Shown: positions 1 to 6,700 of the stretch, piece by piece
Layout of the letters: every line of letters begins with the position of its first letter
Position numbering within the stretch: the stretch's first letter is position 1
From: a virus
Length of the DNA stretch: 20,219 nt
Strand: one strand, 5' to 3'
Virus record (IMG/VR): IMGVR_UViG_3300019760_000015
Location: 1 to 20,219 of that record
Position numbers and translations under genes: made by a program
Notes under the pieces: model-generated
What the model saw: only the letters and a program-made list of their open reading frames with translations
Told to the model about the DNA's origin: nothing
The model's database searches: none

Positions 1-570
1 ATTGAGGCGGTAGAGGAACTTAGCCACGCGGCGGTCGGCAAACCACCAGGTCACCACGGAGACGGTCAGGTAGATGACGATGTCCACCACCCGGGAGAAG
101 AGGGCAGCGGCTTCGGATACGCCCAACAGGCTCTCTTTGGCCGACAGTATTTCAGCAGCATAGTAAGTGATCCAGGTGGTGAGGGCCACCAGGTAGAGGG
201 TTAAGCCGGGGCGCATGAGGCCTTTCAGCACATCCACCACCGCCAGCAACAATACCAGAAGAGATCCCAGCCAGGCGGTCCACTGGCTGTCAAACAGCCG
301 TTCGATCACCTTATTGTCAATGCTGCGCTGGTTGGCCAGCTCCAGATTCTTGCCATAATTGCTCTCCTCCAGCCGGAGCAGTTCACCCTGCACCTGTGTT
401 TCCGTGACCTGAATGTTCATATTAGCCTCCGCCATCATGGCTTCCGTTTCCAGTTTCACCATGTTGGCTTCATGCTCATTTTTGAGCTTCTGTGTTTTGT
501 AATTGGTGATGGCGGTGAGTGCCGTTCCAATCAAACCGGTTAATACACCGGTAATGCTTTCTAGTACCAT
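1..570 (-). CDS. Partial multi-spanning membrane protein of the lysis/tail end of the phage operon
   Basis: An open frame starts at the ATG at 570 and runs without a stop to the window edge, giving 190 residues with the C-terminus missing. The first 22 residues are a glycine/alanine-rich hydrophobic segment (ESITGVLTGLIGTALTAI). A long charged, probably helical stretch follows at about residues 23-95. Three further hydrophobic segments lie near 98-116, 122-138 and 160-177. It starts 10 bases inside the end of the DUF5675 gene, so it is translationally coupled to it. Its place after a holin-like and a DUF5675 gene suggests a lysis or phage membrane role, but I recognise no family. What I see is membrane topology and context; the lysis role is inference. 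Confidence 0.75.
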   Translation of the reverse strand, partial: MVLESITGVLTGLIGTALTAITNYKTQKLKNEHEANMVKLETEAMMAEANMNIQVTETQVQGELLRLEESNYGKNLELANQRSIDNKVIERLFDSQWTAWLGSLLVLLLAVVDVLKGLMRPGLTLYLVALTTWITYYAAEILSAKESLLGVSEAAALFSRVVDIVIYLTVSVVTWWFADRRVAKFLYRLN

Positions 571-983
571 TTGATGATGAGTTTATAGGTTTCATTATTC
601 ATCAGACTCATGAATTGACGCACCGTGATGCGGCTGTTTAAAACCGCCATCTGACCACTAATCCGTCCCATCTTTTTACCCAGAAGGATGCAGCCCATGG
701 TGTGACTCTTCAGCTTCAGCTCCCGATCACCGGCAAAATTCCCGGAGTGTTTCAGGATGTAGGATCTGTTCTTCACGTTCTTCACATGAAAGATGAGTCC
801 ATATTTGGGGCTTTGGCGGATCTTCACCAGGTACTCACCCACCGGGATGCAACTCACACAAGAGCGGTTGTTTTTCCACGGGGGCTCCCCGGTGAAGCAA
901 CTGAAGCCAATGTCCGGACAAAACAGATGGCCAAAGGTGCCGTGTGATGTGGACGGTAATCTATTCAGATAGACGGTTTTCAT
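561..983 (-). CDS. DUF5675 family protein
   Basis: The 140-residue product has the conserved features of DUF5675: an E-P-P-W motif (33-36), SCIPVGEY (44-51), a central V-K-N-V-K-N-R-S block (67-74), HSGNFAGD (79-86) and a GCILLGKK block (97-104). The family is small, single-domain and frequent at the lysis end of phage and prophage operons of Bacteroidota. Its fixed His, Asp and Cys positions suggest an enzymatic or cell-wall role, but its activity is not established. The gene overlaps the holin-like gene by 23 bases and the following membrane gene by 10, so the three form one lysis-like cassette. Family assignment is from motif recognition; a murein-related function is inference. Confidence 0.8.
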   Translation of the reverse strand: MKTVYLNRLPSTSHGTFGHLFCPDIGFSCFTGEPPWKNNRSCVSCIPVGEYLVKIRQSPKYGLIFHVKNVKNRSYILKHSGNFAGDRELKLKSHTMGCILLGKKMGRISGQMAVLNSRITVRQFMSLMNNETYKLIIKWY

Positions 984-1218
984 GGTTTGATTTCAATTGC
1001 TTTAAGCGTTCATTGAGTAACTCATTTTCCTTCATGGAGACCTGTCGCTTGAGCCGGTAGGACATGATGCCCAGGGCCACTCCGATGACGGCGGCAATGA
1101 TGGAAATGAGCGGGGCCAGTTTGACGGCCCAGGCGAAGATGCCCACCCCGCCTCCGGAGATGGGGGCCAGGATCTCCATTTTGGTGGTGGTGAACATTTT
1201 GAATAATTGATCTCTCAT
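961..1218 (-). CDS. Holin-like small membrane protein
   Basis: The 85-residue protein has a short polar N-terminus, a Gly-rich turn (residues 21-25) and one long or two close hydrophobic helices between about 25 and 53. It ends in a highly charged tail rich in Lys, Glu and Arg. This size, topology and charged C-terminus are typical of phage holins, although holins share little sequence. Its start overlaps the end of the DUF6712-like gene by four bases (ATGA), and its end overlaps the DUF5675 gene by 23. A frame of 73 residues in the same place (1022-1243) is less likely because it lacks both the membrane segment and the coupling. Confidence 0.65.
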   Translation of the reverse strand: MRDQLFKMFTTTKMEILAPISGGGVGIFAWAVKLAPLISIIAAVIGVALGIMSYRLKRQVSMKENELLNERLKQLKSNHENRLSE

Positions 1219-2183
1219 ACCCAGACAGTTTTTTTATCGGCATTATCGCGCCGTAAGGGATTTGTATTGGTCAGGTCGGTTTGTGTAAAATCAGGATAGG
1301 TATCCGCATTGGTTTTCAAATAATCCAGTAACATCTCCTTGTAGCGTTTACCGTTCAGCTCCGCTTTTTCTTTGAGTACTGCCGTCTGCTCAGCGGTGGC
1401 CAGGGTGGTTTGCACGTGACTGTTCATGGTCGATACCTGTGTTTCGAAGAAGAGGCCCTTTTCGGTCACCTGCAGGCCTATCTCATCCAGACCTTCCGCC
1501 ACAGCCAGATAAGCCAGGGGCTTGCGGATATGAGGCACCAGAGCCATCAGATTGGCATCCGGATCGCTTTCCTTTTTCATCTCAGCCACTACCTTATCAA
1601 ACAAGGTGCACCCCAGGACCGGCACAATCTGAAAATCGATCACCTGATCGAAGAAACGTTCGATCTGGAGAAACACCAGGCGACTGTTACCAATGACATA
1701 AATCTTGTTAAAGACCATGGTGGTTGGAAAGAAGCTGCCTTTCAGTTCCAGATAAAAGTCACTGGTTTTGAATTTCTCAAAGGTGGTGAGGTTCGCCTGG
1801 AGGTATTCCAGAATGGTATCCATGGCATTGAATCCTTCACTCTTAAACACATCTTTCAGGTTTTCCTCCTGGTAACGGTAAAGACCACGATCTTTGGCCA
1901 CCCGTTCAAAACCGGCATCATCAAAGCTCACATTGAGCATGTCGAAGCCTTTGAACAGCATCAGGTGCACCAGGCAATAACGTACCTTTTTCAGGAGTGT
2001 CTTTTGCTCTGGTGTACCGGTATCTGCTGCCAGATTATTCAGTTCGGTATATAGCTCCAATCCCAACAGTGGAATGATGTACTGATCTTCAGCAGCATCC
2101 ACATAGGGTTTGAAAATTTTAAAAGAGGCAGTGCCGTTTACAGGTACCACTTCTTTTATCTGTTGTGTGCTTGTGATTAACAT
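1215..2183 (-). CDS. DUF6712-like phage head-tail connector candidate
   Basis: This 322-residue protein begins with a pattern I associate with DUF6712 proteins of Bacteroidota phages and prophages (an ...IKPYV-like segment with YIIPLLGLELYTELN at about residues 37-51). It has no membrane segment and mixes helical stretches with hydrophobic strands. It starts one base inside the portal stop and runs into the holin-like start by four bases. A protein of this size directly after a portal is usually a connector, adaptor or head-completion protein. The position strongly supports a structural role; the precise role is inference and the family name is from memory. Confidence 0.6.
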   Translation of the reverse strand: MLITSTQQIKEVVPVNGTASFKIFKPYVDAAEDQYIIPLLGLELYTELNNLAADTGTPEQKTLLKKVRYCLVHLMLFKGFDMLNVSFDDAGFERVAKDRGLYRYQEENLKDVFKSEGFNAMDTILEYLQANLTTFEKFKTSDFYLELKGSFFPTTMVFNKIYVIGNSRLVFLQIERFFDQVIDFQIVPVLGCTLFDKVVAEMKKESDPDANLMALVPHIRKPLAYLAVAEGLDEIGLQVTEKGLFFETQVSTMNSHVQTTLATAEQTAVLKEKAELNGKRYKEMLLDYLKTNADTYPDFTQTDLTNTNPLRRDNADKKTVWV

Positions 2184-3535
2184 CAGCTGAGTGTTTTTTG
2201 GGTACCTGCACCACTGTCCAAAGTGGTGAGGATGGTGTTTCTAAAGCGTAGCTGCACATCGGTGATGCCATTGTATTCCAACACCAGCTCCAGTGGATCC
2301 AAAAGCGCCTGCCGATCGAGCCACGCCAAAGCGATGTTCACCAGAAAGGCCTCCCGGATATTGGAACCACCTTGATTTCCGGCGTAGGTTCCTCCAGGCA
2401 TACCGGCCCCAAACACATTGGGATTGATCATCAATGCAAAACAAATCTCACTGTTGGCTGCTGCCGATGTGATGAGCTGATCATTGGCTTTGGATTTATC
2501 ATCCAAGGCAGTGATGATCCATTGCTCTTCCACCTTTCCGGACGGGTTCATCTCGAACATCGAGAAAATGGCTTTATTGGCATTCTCCACTCCTGTCAGA
2601 CTTTTCTCAATGAGATCCATCTCATCCTGGATGGCTTTTTTGCGCTCCTCCACCGTTTTATATTCCGTTTCCGGATACTTCTTCTCCCAATAGGCATAGG
2701 GGATCTGCACGTGCCATTTAAAGGTGATCTGATTCTCATACATCTTCACCAGGAAGGTGGGAACCTTATGAGCGATACCGATCCAGCCGGCACGTTGGGC
2801 ACTCCACCAGACGGGCAGCGGATGGTATTCGTTATTACTCCATTCATCACGCAGCGGATAGATAAAGGTTTTACCGGCTGTTTGATTCAGTAGCCGGCGA
2901 CTCTCCATATCCGCAAAAGGATCGTAATTATCCAGGAGCGATACCTGTGTGTAATCTTTACTTTCGGATGGACTGTCGGGCCATTTACCGGAAATAACCA
3001 CACCGGGAATGACGCCGTTTTTCTTCTCCAGGTAACGGCCAAACAATGCGTTTTTGGCATCGATGCCCACAATCTTTTTTCCATCCACATTGGGGATCAG
3101 TTCCGGATAGGCGGTACCAAACTTGAAATAGTCGCGTGCCGTATTGGCCAGGTAACGGCGCACCATGCGACTGTTGAGCAACTTGGTTACTTCTGGATTA
3201 TTCACCACGGCCAGCTCTTCATTACCTTCCGCATCATAACCGGTGACCTGGCAGGGAAAGATACCCTGCCCCAATGTGAAGCGCTGAATGAAGCGCAGAC
3301 CGGTATTGAGCACACCTGTTTTACCAATGATGTCCTCAGCCGTTTGCGGGAAACTGTTACCATTTCCCCAGGCAGCCACCTTGAGGTTACCCACCGAAAC
3401 GGTTTCATCCAGTTCGGGTGTGACCTGGGTAATTTGTTTGGGATCGAACTCGGGGGCACCGGTAGTGGTAGCCATGTAACTCCGACCATACCCTGCTAAA
3501 GGGATCCCCTTATCGTTAAAAAGCACTTCAGACAT
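2183..3535 (-). CDS. Phage portal protein (putative)
   Basis: The 450-residue product has portal-like features: an N-terminal disordered region, and a helical segment with NTGLRFIQRFTLGQG (about residues 97-111). Next comes the VVNNPEVTKLLNSRMVRRYLANTARDYFKFGTAYPEL stretch that resembles the 'neighbouring helix then D...G.A' part of portals. A long helical region (about 290-320) ends the recognisable part. Portals form the dodecameric channel at one capsid vertex through which terminase drives DNA. The gene overlaps its neighbours by one base on each side. The length fits small portals (400-500 residues). No catalytic motif can confirm the call, and the normal terminase neighbour is 5 kb away because of intervening accessory DNA. 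Confidence 0.65.
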   Translation of the reverse strand: MSEVLFNDKGIPLAGYGRSYMATTTGAPEFDPKQITQVTPELDETVSVGNLKVAAWGNGNSFPQTAEDIIGKTGVLNTGLRFIQRFTLGQGIFPCQVTGYDAEGNEELAVVNNPEVTKLLNSRMVRRYLANTARDYFKFGTAYPELIPNVDGKKIVGIDAKNALFGRYLEKKNGVIPGVVISGKWPDSPSESKDYTQVSLLDNYDPFADMESRRLLNQTAGKTFIYPLRDEWSNNEYHPLPVWWSAQRAGWIGIAHKVPTFLVKMYENQITFKWHVQIPYAYWEKKYPETEYKTVEERKKAIQDEMDLIEKSLTGVENANKAIFSMFEMNPSGKVEEQWIITALDDKSKANDQLITSAAANSEICFALMINPNVFGAGMPGGTYAGNQGGSNIREAFLVNIALAWLDRQALLDPLELVLEYNGITDVQLRFRNTILTTLDSGAGTQKTLS

Positions 3536-3801
3536 TACAGATACACTTTTTTACCGTTGAACTCTGTAATGCGATCGATACTCATGGGTGTGGGATGATG
3601 GATCTTATTCAGTTGATCATCCACCGGCTGTACACCGCGCACGCGGTTCTTTTTCATATTACCACGTACCCCACAACTGATGCCCTTGGGTATAAAGATG
3701 TGCTCTCCTTCTTTGCTGCGAAATTTAACGGAGAAAACCACCGGCTTGCCACCCGGTGTTTCTTTTATATCAAGCTCTTTTAGTACCTCATGTCGCTTCA
3801 T
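3535..3801 (-). CDS. Small phage protein preceding the portal
   Basis: The 88-residue protein is basic in its central part (GNMKKNRVRGVQPVDDQLNKIHH) and has no membrane segment or recognisable domain. Its stop overlaps the portal start by one base, so it belongs to the portal transcription unit. The start at 3801 is preceded by GAAGG at a spacing of seven U residues. That GAAGG lies inside the 3' arm of a strong hairpin (3805-3838), so initiation may depend on reading through or opening it. I do not recognise the family; conserved small proteins here often serve as head decoration or portal accessory factors, but that is a guess. Confidence 0.65.
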   Translation of the reverse strand: MKRHEVLKELDIKETPGGKPVVFSVKFRSKEGEHIFIPKGISCGVRGNMKKNRVRGVQPVDDQLNKIHHPTPMSIDRITEFNGKKVYL

Positions 3802-3804
3802 AAA

Positions 3805-3838
3805 AAAACCTTCATTTGTTTATGCAAATGAAGGTTTT
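3805..3838 (-). terminator. Hairpin terminator overlapping the ribosome-binding site of the next gene
   Basis: A perfect 14-bp inverted repeat (AAAACCTTCATTTG / CAAATGAAGGTTTT) with a six-base loop lies 26 bases after the stop of the 199-aa gene. On the minus strand the 3' arm runs straight into seven U residues, the classic intrinsic terminator form. The arm also carries the likely Shine-Dalgarno sequence of the 88-aa gene whose ATG follows. On the plus strand the 3' end is also U-rich but shorter. Confidence 0.8.
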
Positions 3839-3863
3839 GGTTGTTTCTTTAAAAAGGACAGGG

Positions 3864-4463
3864 TTAGTTCAGTTTCTCTGTTATATCAAACCAGGAATGA
3901 GCTTTGGCAAGATAACCTAGTATTATAGATAAAATAGTTGCACCAATTGTGATATACTTCCAGAGTTTTAAGCCAGAATCAAGTTTTGCATTAATACTGG
4001 TTAGTTTACCATTATCAATATTTAACTGCCTTAGTTCTTCCTTTTTATCTTGGATGGTTTTTTCGTATTCGGCATTTTCATTCTGCAACTTTAAGTTTTT
4101 ATTCGTAAGAATTAGATTCTCTTCCTGAACCTGTTGAAACACATCTTCTTTTTCACTTTTCTCTTGCAACTCCTTATAGAACTTTTTGAATCCGCCATTA
4201 TTTTTTACTTCATTTCCCTTTTTCGAAAGTTTCCACCGAACATTACTAGCCTTAACCAATTCTATTAAACCAAATTCACTTAATGGTTCAAAAACAAGTG
4301 GCATTAATTCTCGACGATCAATTCCATATTTACGGGCGAGACCCATAGTATGCATACTTTTATGCTGTACCAAACTCAACGAATCTATCACCTCATGACA
4401 GATCTCAAGTTTCATTTCTTCAGTTAAGGGTTTGTATTCCTTTTCGCTCATTTCAAAACTCAT
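3864..4463 (-). CDS. Membrane-tethered protein with winged-helix-like N-terminus and coiled coil
   Basis: The 199-residue protein has three parts. Residues about 12-77 are a helical, winged-helix-like segment (KLEICHEVIDSL ... MGLARKYGIDRRELMPLVFEPLSEFGLIELVKASNVRWKLSKKGNEV) resembling small DNA-binding or phage regulatory modules. Residues about 85-160 form a long charged coiled coil. Residues about 168-187 form one transmembrane helix (YITIGATILSIILGYLAKA). It lies between the cassette palindrome at 4578-4757 and a terminator, and its AT-rich sequence differs from the surrounding structural genes. It is probably cargo (a moron) rather than a virion gene. A DNA-binding or ligand-sensing N-terminus joined to a membrane anchor suggests sensing or signalling, but this is inference. 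Confidence 0.7.
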   Translation of the reverse strand: MSFEMSEKEYKPLTEEMKLEICHEVIDSLSLVQHKSMHTMGLARKYGIDRRELMPLVFEPLSEFGLIELVKASNVRWKLSKKGNEVKNNGGFKKFYKELQEKSEKEDVFQQVQEENLILTNKNLKLQNENAEYEKTIQDKKEELRQLNIDNGKLTSINAKLDSGLKLWKYITIGATILSIILGYLAKAHSWFDITEKLN

Positions 4464-4577
4464 AACTATTCAATATCAACATTCAACAATACTTTACCTA
4501 ACTCTTGAAGCTTCTCCTCCACATTTTTTTCTTAGCTGGAGAGATGGGGTATTTCTCCGGATTGGTTACACAGTTGG
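4464..4577. repeat. Spacer with a short Bacteroidota-type dispersed repeat
   Basis: This 114-bp spacer between the 199-aa gene and the cassette palindrome carries GGGGTATTTCTCC at 4546-4558. The same 13 bases occur in reverse orientation at 18215-18227, within a longer C/G-rich repeat. An untranslated fragment (stop, then about 18 codons ending at 4471) could be the end of a lost gene. I see no convincing gene here. Confidence 0.4.
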
Positions 4578-4757
4578 CAACGGTCTATGTATGTTTTCGT
4601 GCGGGACTTCAACGGACTGCCGTTTCAAGTTACCACAAGCCAAATTTGCGGTTTACCTTTTTATTCAAACGTCAAAATCGCAAATTTGGCGGTTTTTCAT
4701 TCAATGCTCAAAACTTTCAAAACTCTCCAAAACCCGCATGAAATATACATTTTGTTG
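4578..4757 (-). repeat. attC-like recombination site A (imperfect palindrome)
   Basis: The site is bounded by CAAC at 4578 and GTTG ending at 4757. Outer arms 4578-4605 and 4733-4757 pair imperfectly (CAAC then TATGTAT, TTTTCGTGCGGG against CAAC, AATGTAT, TTTCATGCGGG), with extra bases GGTC only on the left arm. An inner perfect 12-bp inverted repeat, GCCAAATTTGCG / CGCAAATTTGGC, lies at 4639-4650 and 4679-4690. Read on the minus strand, the gene-proximal edge is ACCCAAC, which matches the attC R'' consensus RYYYAAC. The asymmetric arms and the location immediately 3' of the cassette genes fit integron attC sites. No integrase is present in the window, so function is inferred from structure only. 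Confidence 0.75.
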
Positions 4758-4764
4758 GGTGGCG

Positions 4765-5490
4765 TTATTTATCGGACTCTATCAAAGATTGAGCTAAAGC
4801 ATTAGTTAATGATTTCCATAAATCCTGATGGTTTTTATATAATATTAATTTATTTGACTGCAAATCAAAAGGTATTGATTCAAATGATTTAGTGTCAGAA
4901 ATAAGTATTACAGGTTTTCCTACTGCATGAGCAATTCCTAATTCATAATAAACATTTGGATTTCTTCCATTTAGATTTGCTATTACAATTCGGGACGAGA
5001 GAATCTTCTCAAGAATGTATTTTAAAACATTTCCTTTTACAAAATCTTCATCACCTCTTGAGCATTTTAACCCAAGGTCATAACAGATTTTCTCTATATA
5101 CATAAATTCTTCTTTATAATCAGTATGAAAAGGAGTTAAGAAAAAGACCAAATCTTTTTGGATATTAATTTTTTCAATGTTCACTCCAAGATTTTCAAAG
5201 AAATTATATGAGAATGGCTTTGTTGAAGCTTTGAGTTGTTCGTTGTCGTTTTTATTTAGAAGTAGATGATTTACCTCTTGCCATCTTGATGAATCTGAAT
5301 ATAATTTATTATTTAGCTCATACATTTGACGTTCAATCCTCTCACGTAAATAGCTCAACTCTGCACGAGTTTCTCGTGCTTCATCTCTTGACTTTCTTTG
5401 TCTACTATTTATATAAAGAACAGTTGAAAAAATTACTGATATTATAGCAACTATAGGTATTATATCTTGAAATAAGTCTGTTAAATTCAT
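4765..5490 (-). CDS. Membrane-anchored TIR-like / nucleoside 2-deoxyribosyltransferase-like protein
   Basis: The 241-residue protein has an N-terminal transmembrane helix (about residues 9-28), a charged coiled coil (30-65) and a C-terminal alpha/beta domain (about 112-240). The domain carries IVIANLNGRNPNVYYELGIAHAVGKPVILISD at 168-199. The N-P-N-V-x-Y-E-L-G-I-A-H-A signature, with Glu183 as the probable catalytic residue, is the hallmark of the TIR-like/deoxyribosyltransferase-like superfamily; related proteins cleave N-glycosidic bonds of nucleotides or NAD. Membrane tethering and pairing with a four-helix membrane protein two bases upstream, on a mobile cassette, resemble a two-part defence module. 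The superfamily assignment is fairly sure; substrate and defence role are inference. Confidence 0.8.
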   Translation of the reverse strand: MNLTDLFQDIIPIVAIISVIFSTVLYINSRQRKSRDEARETRAELSYLRERIERQMYELNNKLYSDSSRWQEVNHLLLNKNDNEQLKASTKPFSYNFFENLGVNIEKINIQKDLVFFLTPFHTDYKEEFMYIEKICYDLGLKCSRGDEDFVKGNVLKYILEKILSSRIVIANLNGRNPNVYYELGIAHAVGKPVILISDTKSFESIPFDLQSNKLILYKNHQDLWKSLTNALAQSLIESDK

Positions 5491-5492
5491 AA

Positions 5493-5933
5493 TTACTTAA
5501 TATTAATGCAATTTAAAATATACCACATAAAAGAAACTGAAAGAGTTGTGTTGATTATACCATAAACACCTATTAAAAAGCTGTTTGTAGTATCTTTAAA
5601 ATACTGATTTAAAGCTAACCTTCTTAAGGTTGAATTAACTAATGCTAGAACAATGCAAAACAATATCATTATCCTACCAAATACTGTAGACTCAATATCT
5701 AAAAAGAAGTATGTAAACACAAAAGTTATTCCTATGAAACCAAAGTCTACGGGAAATTCTAAAATAAACTCCAATATAGATTTTTTATCAAAATTGTTTC
5801 CAAAAAAATATTTCAAGGCATATATTATTACTAATAACAGCAATGGAACTATTATTACTTCATGGTTCGATAAATATTCGACAGAGCCTTGAACTACTGA
5901 TGTTGAATCTTTTGCTATCGTTTCTTTAATCAT
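5493..5933 (-). CDS. Four-transmembrane-helix protein, partner of the TIR/DRT-like effector
   Basis: The 146-residue product is almost wholly membrane-embedded. Hydrophobic helices lie at about residues 26-46, 62-80, 85-105 and 118-141, separated by short polar loops (for example NNFDKKS at 50-56 and NQYFKDTTN near 110-118). No known family is recognisable. It is the first gene of the cassette and ends two bases before the effector start (stop TAA, TT, ATG), so the two are surely co-translated. Its leader from the cassette edge is only about 56 bases. It could be a pore, a sensor or a scaffold holding the effector at the membrane. Confidence 0.75.
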   Translation of the reverse strand: MIKETIAKDSTSVVQGSVEYLSNHEVIIVPLLLLVIIYALKYFFGNNFDKKSILEFILEFPVDFGFIGITFVFTYFFLDIESTVFGRIMILFCIVLALVNSTLRRLALNQYFKDTTNSFLIGVYGIINTTLSVSFMWYILNCINIK

Positions 5934-5986
5934 TTAATATTCAATTCTATGTATTTGTTAATATTATGGTTATTTATAATGACACC

Positions 5987-6113
5987 CAACGTCTGGCTAT
6001 AGTTATTGAATATACTTCGACTATATAAGTTGAACATACACCGCCAAAATCAAGGAGTATGTTCAACTCATACAAGCATTATATATTTATTTAACTCTAT
6101 TCAAAAATAGTTA
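5987..6113 (-). repeat. attC-like recombination site C, upstream border of cassette 1
   Basis: A palindrome of about 127 bp begins at CAAC (5987-5990). An inner perfect 12-bp inverted repeat AGTTGAACATAC / GTATGTTCAACT lies at 6028-6039 and 6057-6068, with a 17-base loop. The outer arms pair less well (TATAGTTATTGAATA against TATTTTTGAATA). The far edge on the minus strand is ATTTAAC, matching RYYYAAC. The CGTTG edge sits where the previous site would meet cassette 1. The outer boundary is less certain than at sites A, B and D. Confidence 0.55.
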
Positions 6114-6370
6114 AATTGGAATATATTCCAATCAAACAGAAGAAAACTCCTATTAGTTTTTTTGTTCACCTCGTAGAGAATGGCCCAAGAGAGAAGGCCC
6201 AGGTGAATGGAAATAGATCACATCATCATTATCAGTTAGGGTATTTTGGAACAAAATTCAGGGCATCGCCCCGGGGCCACGCACCGCCCTCAACTGATAA
6301 TGATACCTTTTCCCGGAGCGCAGCGGAGGGCGCGCGCAAAAGCACGGCCCTGGGAGAGAGAGAAAAACTT
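6114..6370. other. GC-rich structured spacer (nested hairpins) downstream of the ArdC-N-like gene
   Basis: This 257-bp gene-free stretch contrasts with the AT-rich DNA on its left. It contains a perfect 13-bp inverted repeat ATCATTATCAGTT / AACTGATAATGAT at 6225-6237 and 6292-6304, flanked by GGG/CCC. Its loop contains GGGCATCGCCC (6261-6271). A second hairpin pairs TTCACCT (6165-6171) with AGGTGAA (6201-6207) and encloses two GGCCC blocks. It could be a structured RNA, a transcription terminator region or a nicking/recombination site of a mobile element. Only the pairings are certain. Confidence 0.5.
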
Positions 6371-6700
6371 TTATTGCACTTGTAAATTCGAAAAGAGGTA
6401 ACAGAGCGGCCAATATTTGTATTCTTTGGGTTCGTTGCTGTCGTCGGGTGTTTGTTCTGTTTTACGGGGAGAGCCCCACACTAAAAACGCTTTGGAGCCT
6501 TTTATAATTTTTCGGCCTTCGGCTTTCCATTGGCCAAAGGTTTTAAACTCTTCGATTGTGGGGTCTTGTTCTTTGTAGATGCCATCTACAATGGCCTCAT
6601 TCACGCGGTCAAAATCGCCCATTTCCATTAGTTTCTTGGCTATTTGGCTGAGTTCAATTAATCGGTCTCTATTGGCTTGATATTGTTCTTTTTTGGTCAT
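6371..6700 (-). CDS. ArdC N-terminal-like (DUF1738-type) protein
   Basis: The 109-residue product contains a segment typical of the ArdC N-terminal single-strand DNA-binding fold: TIEEFKTFGQWKAEGRKIIKGSKAFLVWGSP at about residues 49-79 and YKYWPLCYLFSNLQVQ at the end. ArdC family proteins are antirestriction factors with an N-terminal domain and a C-terminal protease. Here only the N-terminal domain is present, a form often seen on Bacteroidota mobile elements next to methylase-like genes. The start overlaps the methylase-like stop by four bases (ATGA). The short length could be the natural short family or a truncation. Confidence 0.7.
   Translation of the reverse strand: MTKKEQYQANRDRLIELSQIAKKLMEMGDFDRVNEAIVDGIYKEQDPTIEEFKTFGQWKAEGRKIIKGSKAFLVWGSPRKTEQTPDDSNEPKEYKYWPLCYLFSNLQVQ

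Larger units (their letters stand above)
4581..5989 (-). mobile_element. Integron-like gene cassette 1 (four-helix membrane protein plus TIR/DRT-like effector)
   Basis: This 1409-bp unit has the layout of an integron cassette. On the minus strand it starts at G|TTGGGTG (5990/5989) and carries two genes in the same direction. It ends with an attC-like palindrome whose outer edge CACCCAAC is the exact complement of the first eight bases. That complementarity is expected because a circular cassette reconstitutes a single complete attC. The last stop codon lies five bases before the edge. Base composition is much more AT-rich than the phage genes. No integrase is in the window, so this is a cassette without its own mobility enzyme. 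Confidence 0.7.

Noticed and set aside
1410-2054. 214-codon plus-strand frame opposite the DUF6712-like gene.
   Set aside because: It is the antisense shadow of a well-supported gene, with many His and Gln residues and no ribosome-binding site.
4432-4805. Overlapping plus-strand open frames of 72-121 codons through the cassette palindrome.
   Set aside because: They arise in the repeat-rich palindrome and spacer, have no family resemblance, and run opposite to cassette and flanking genes.
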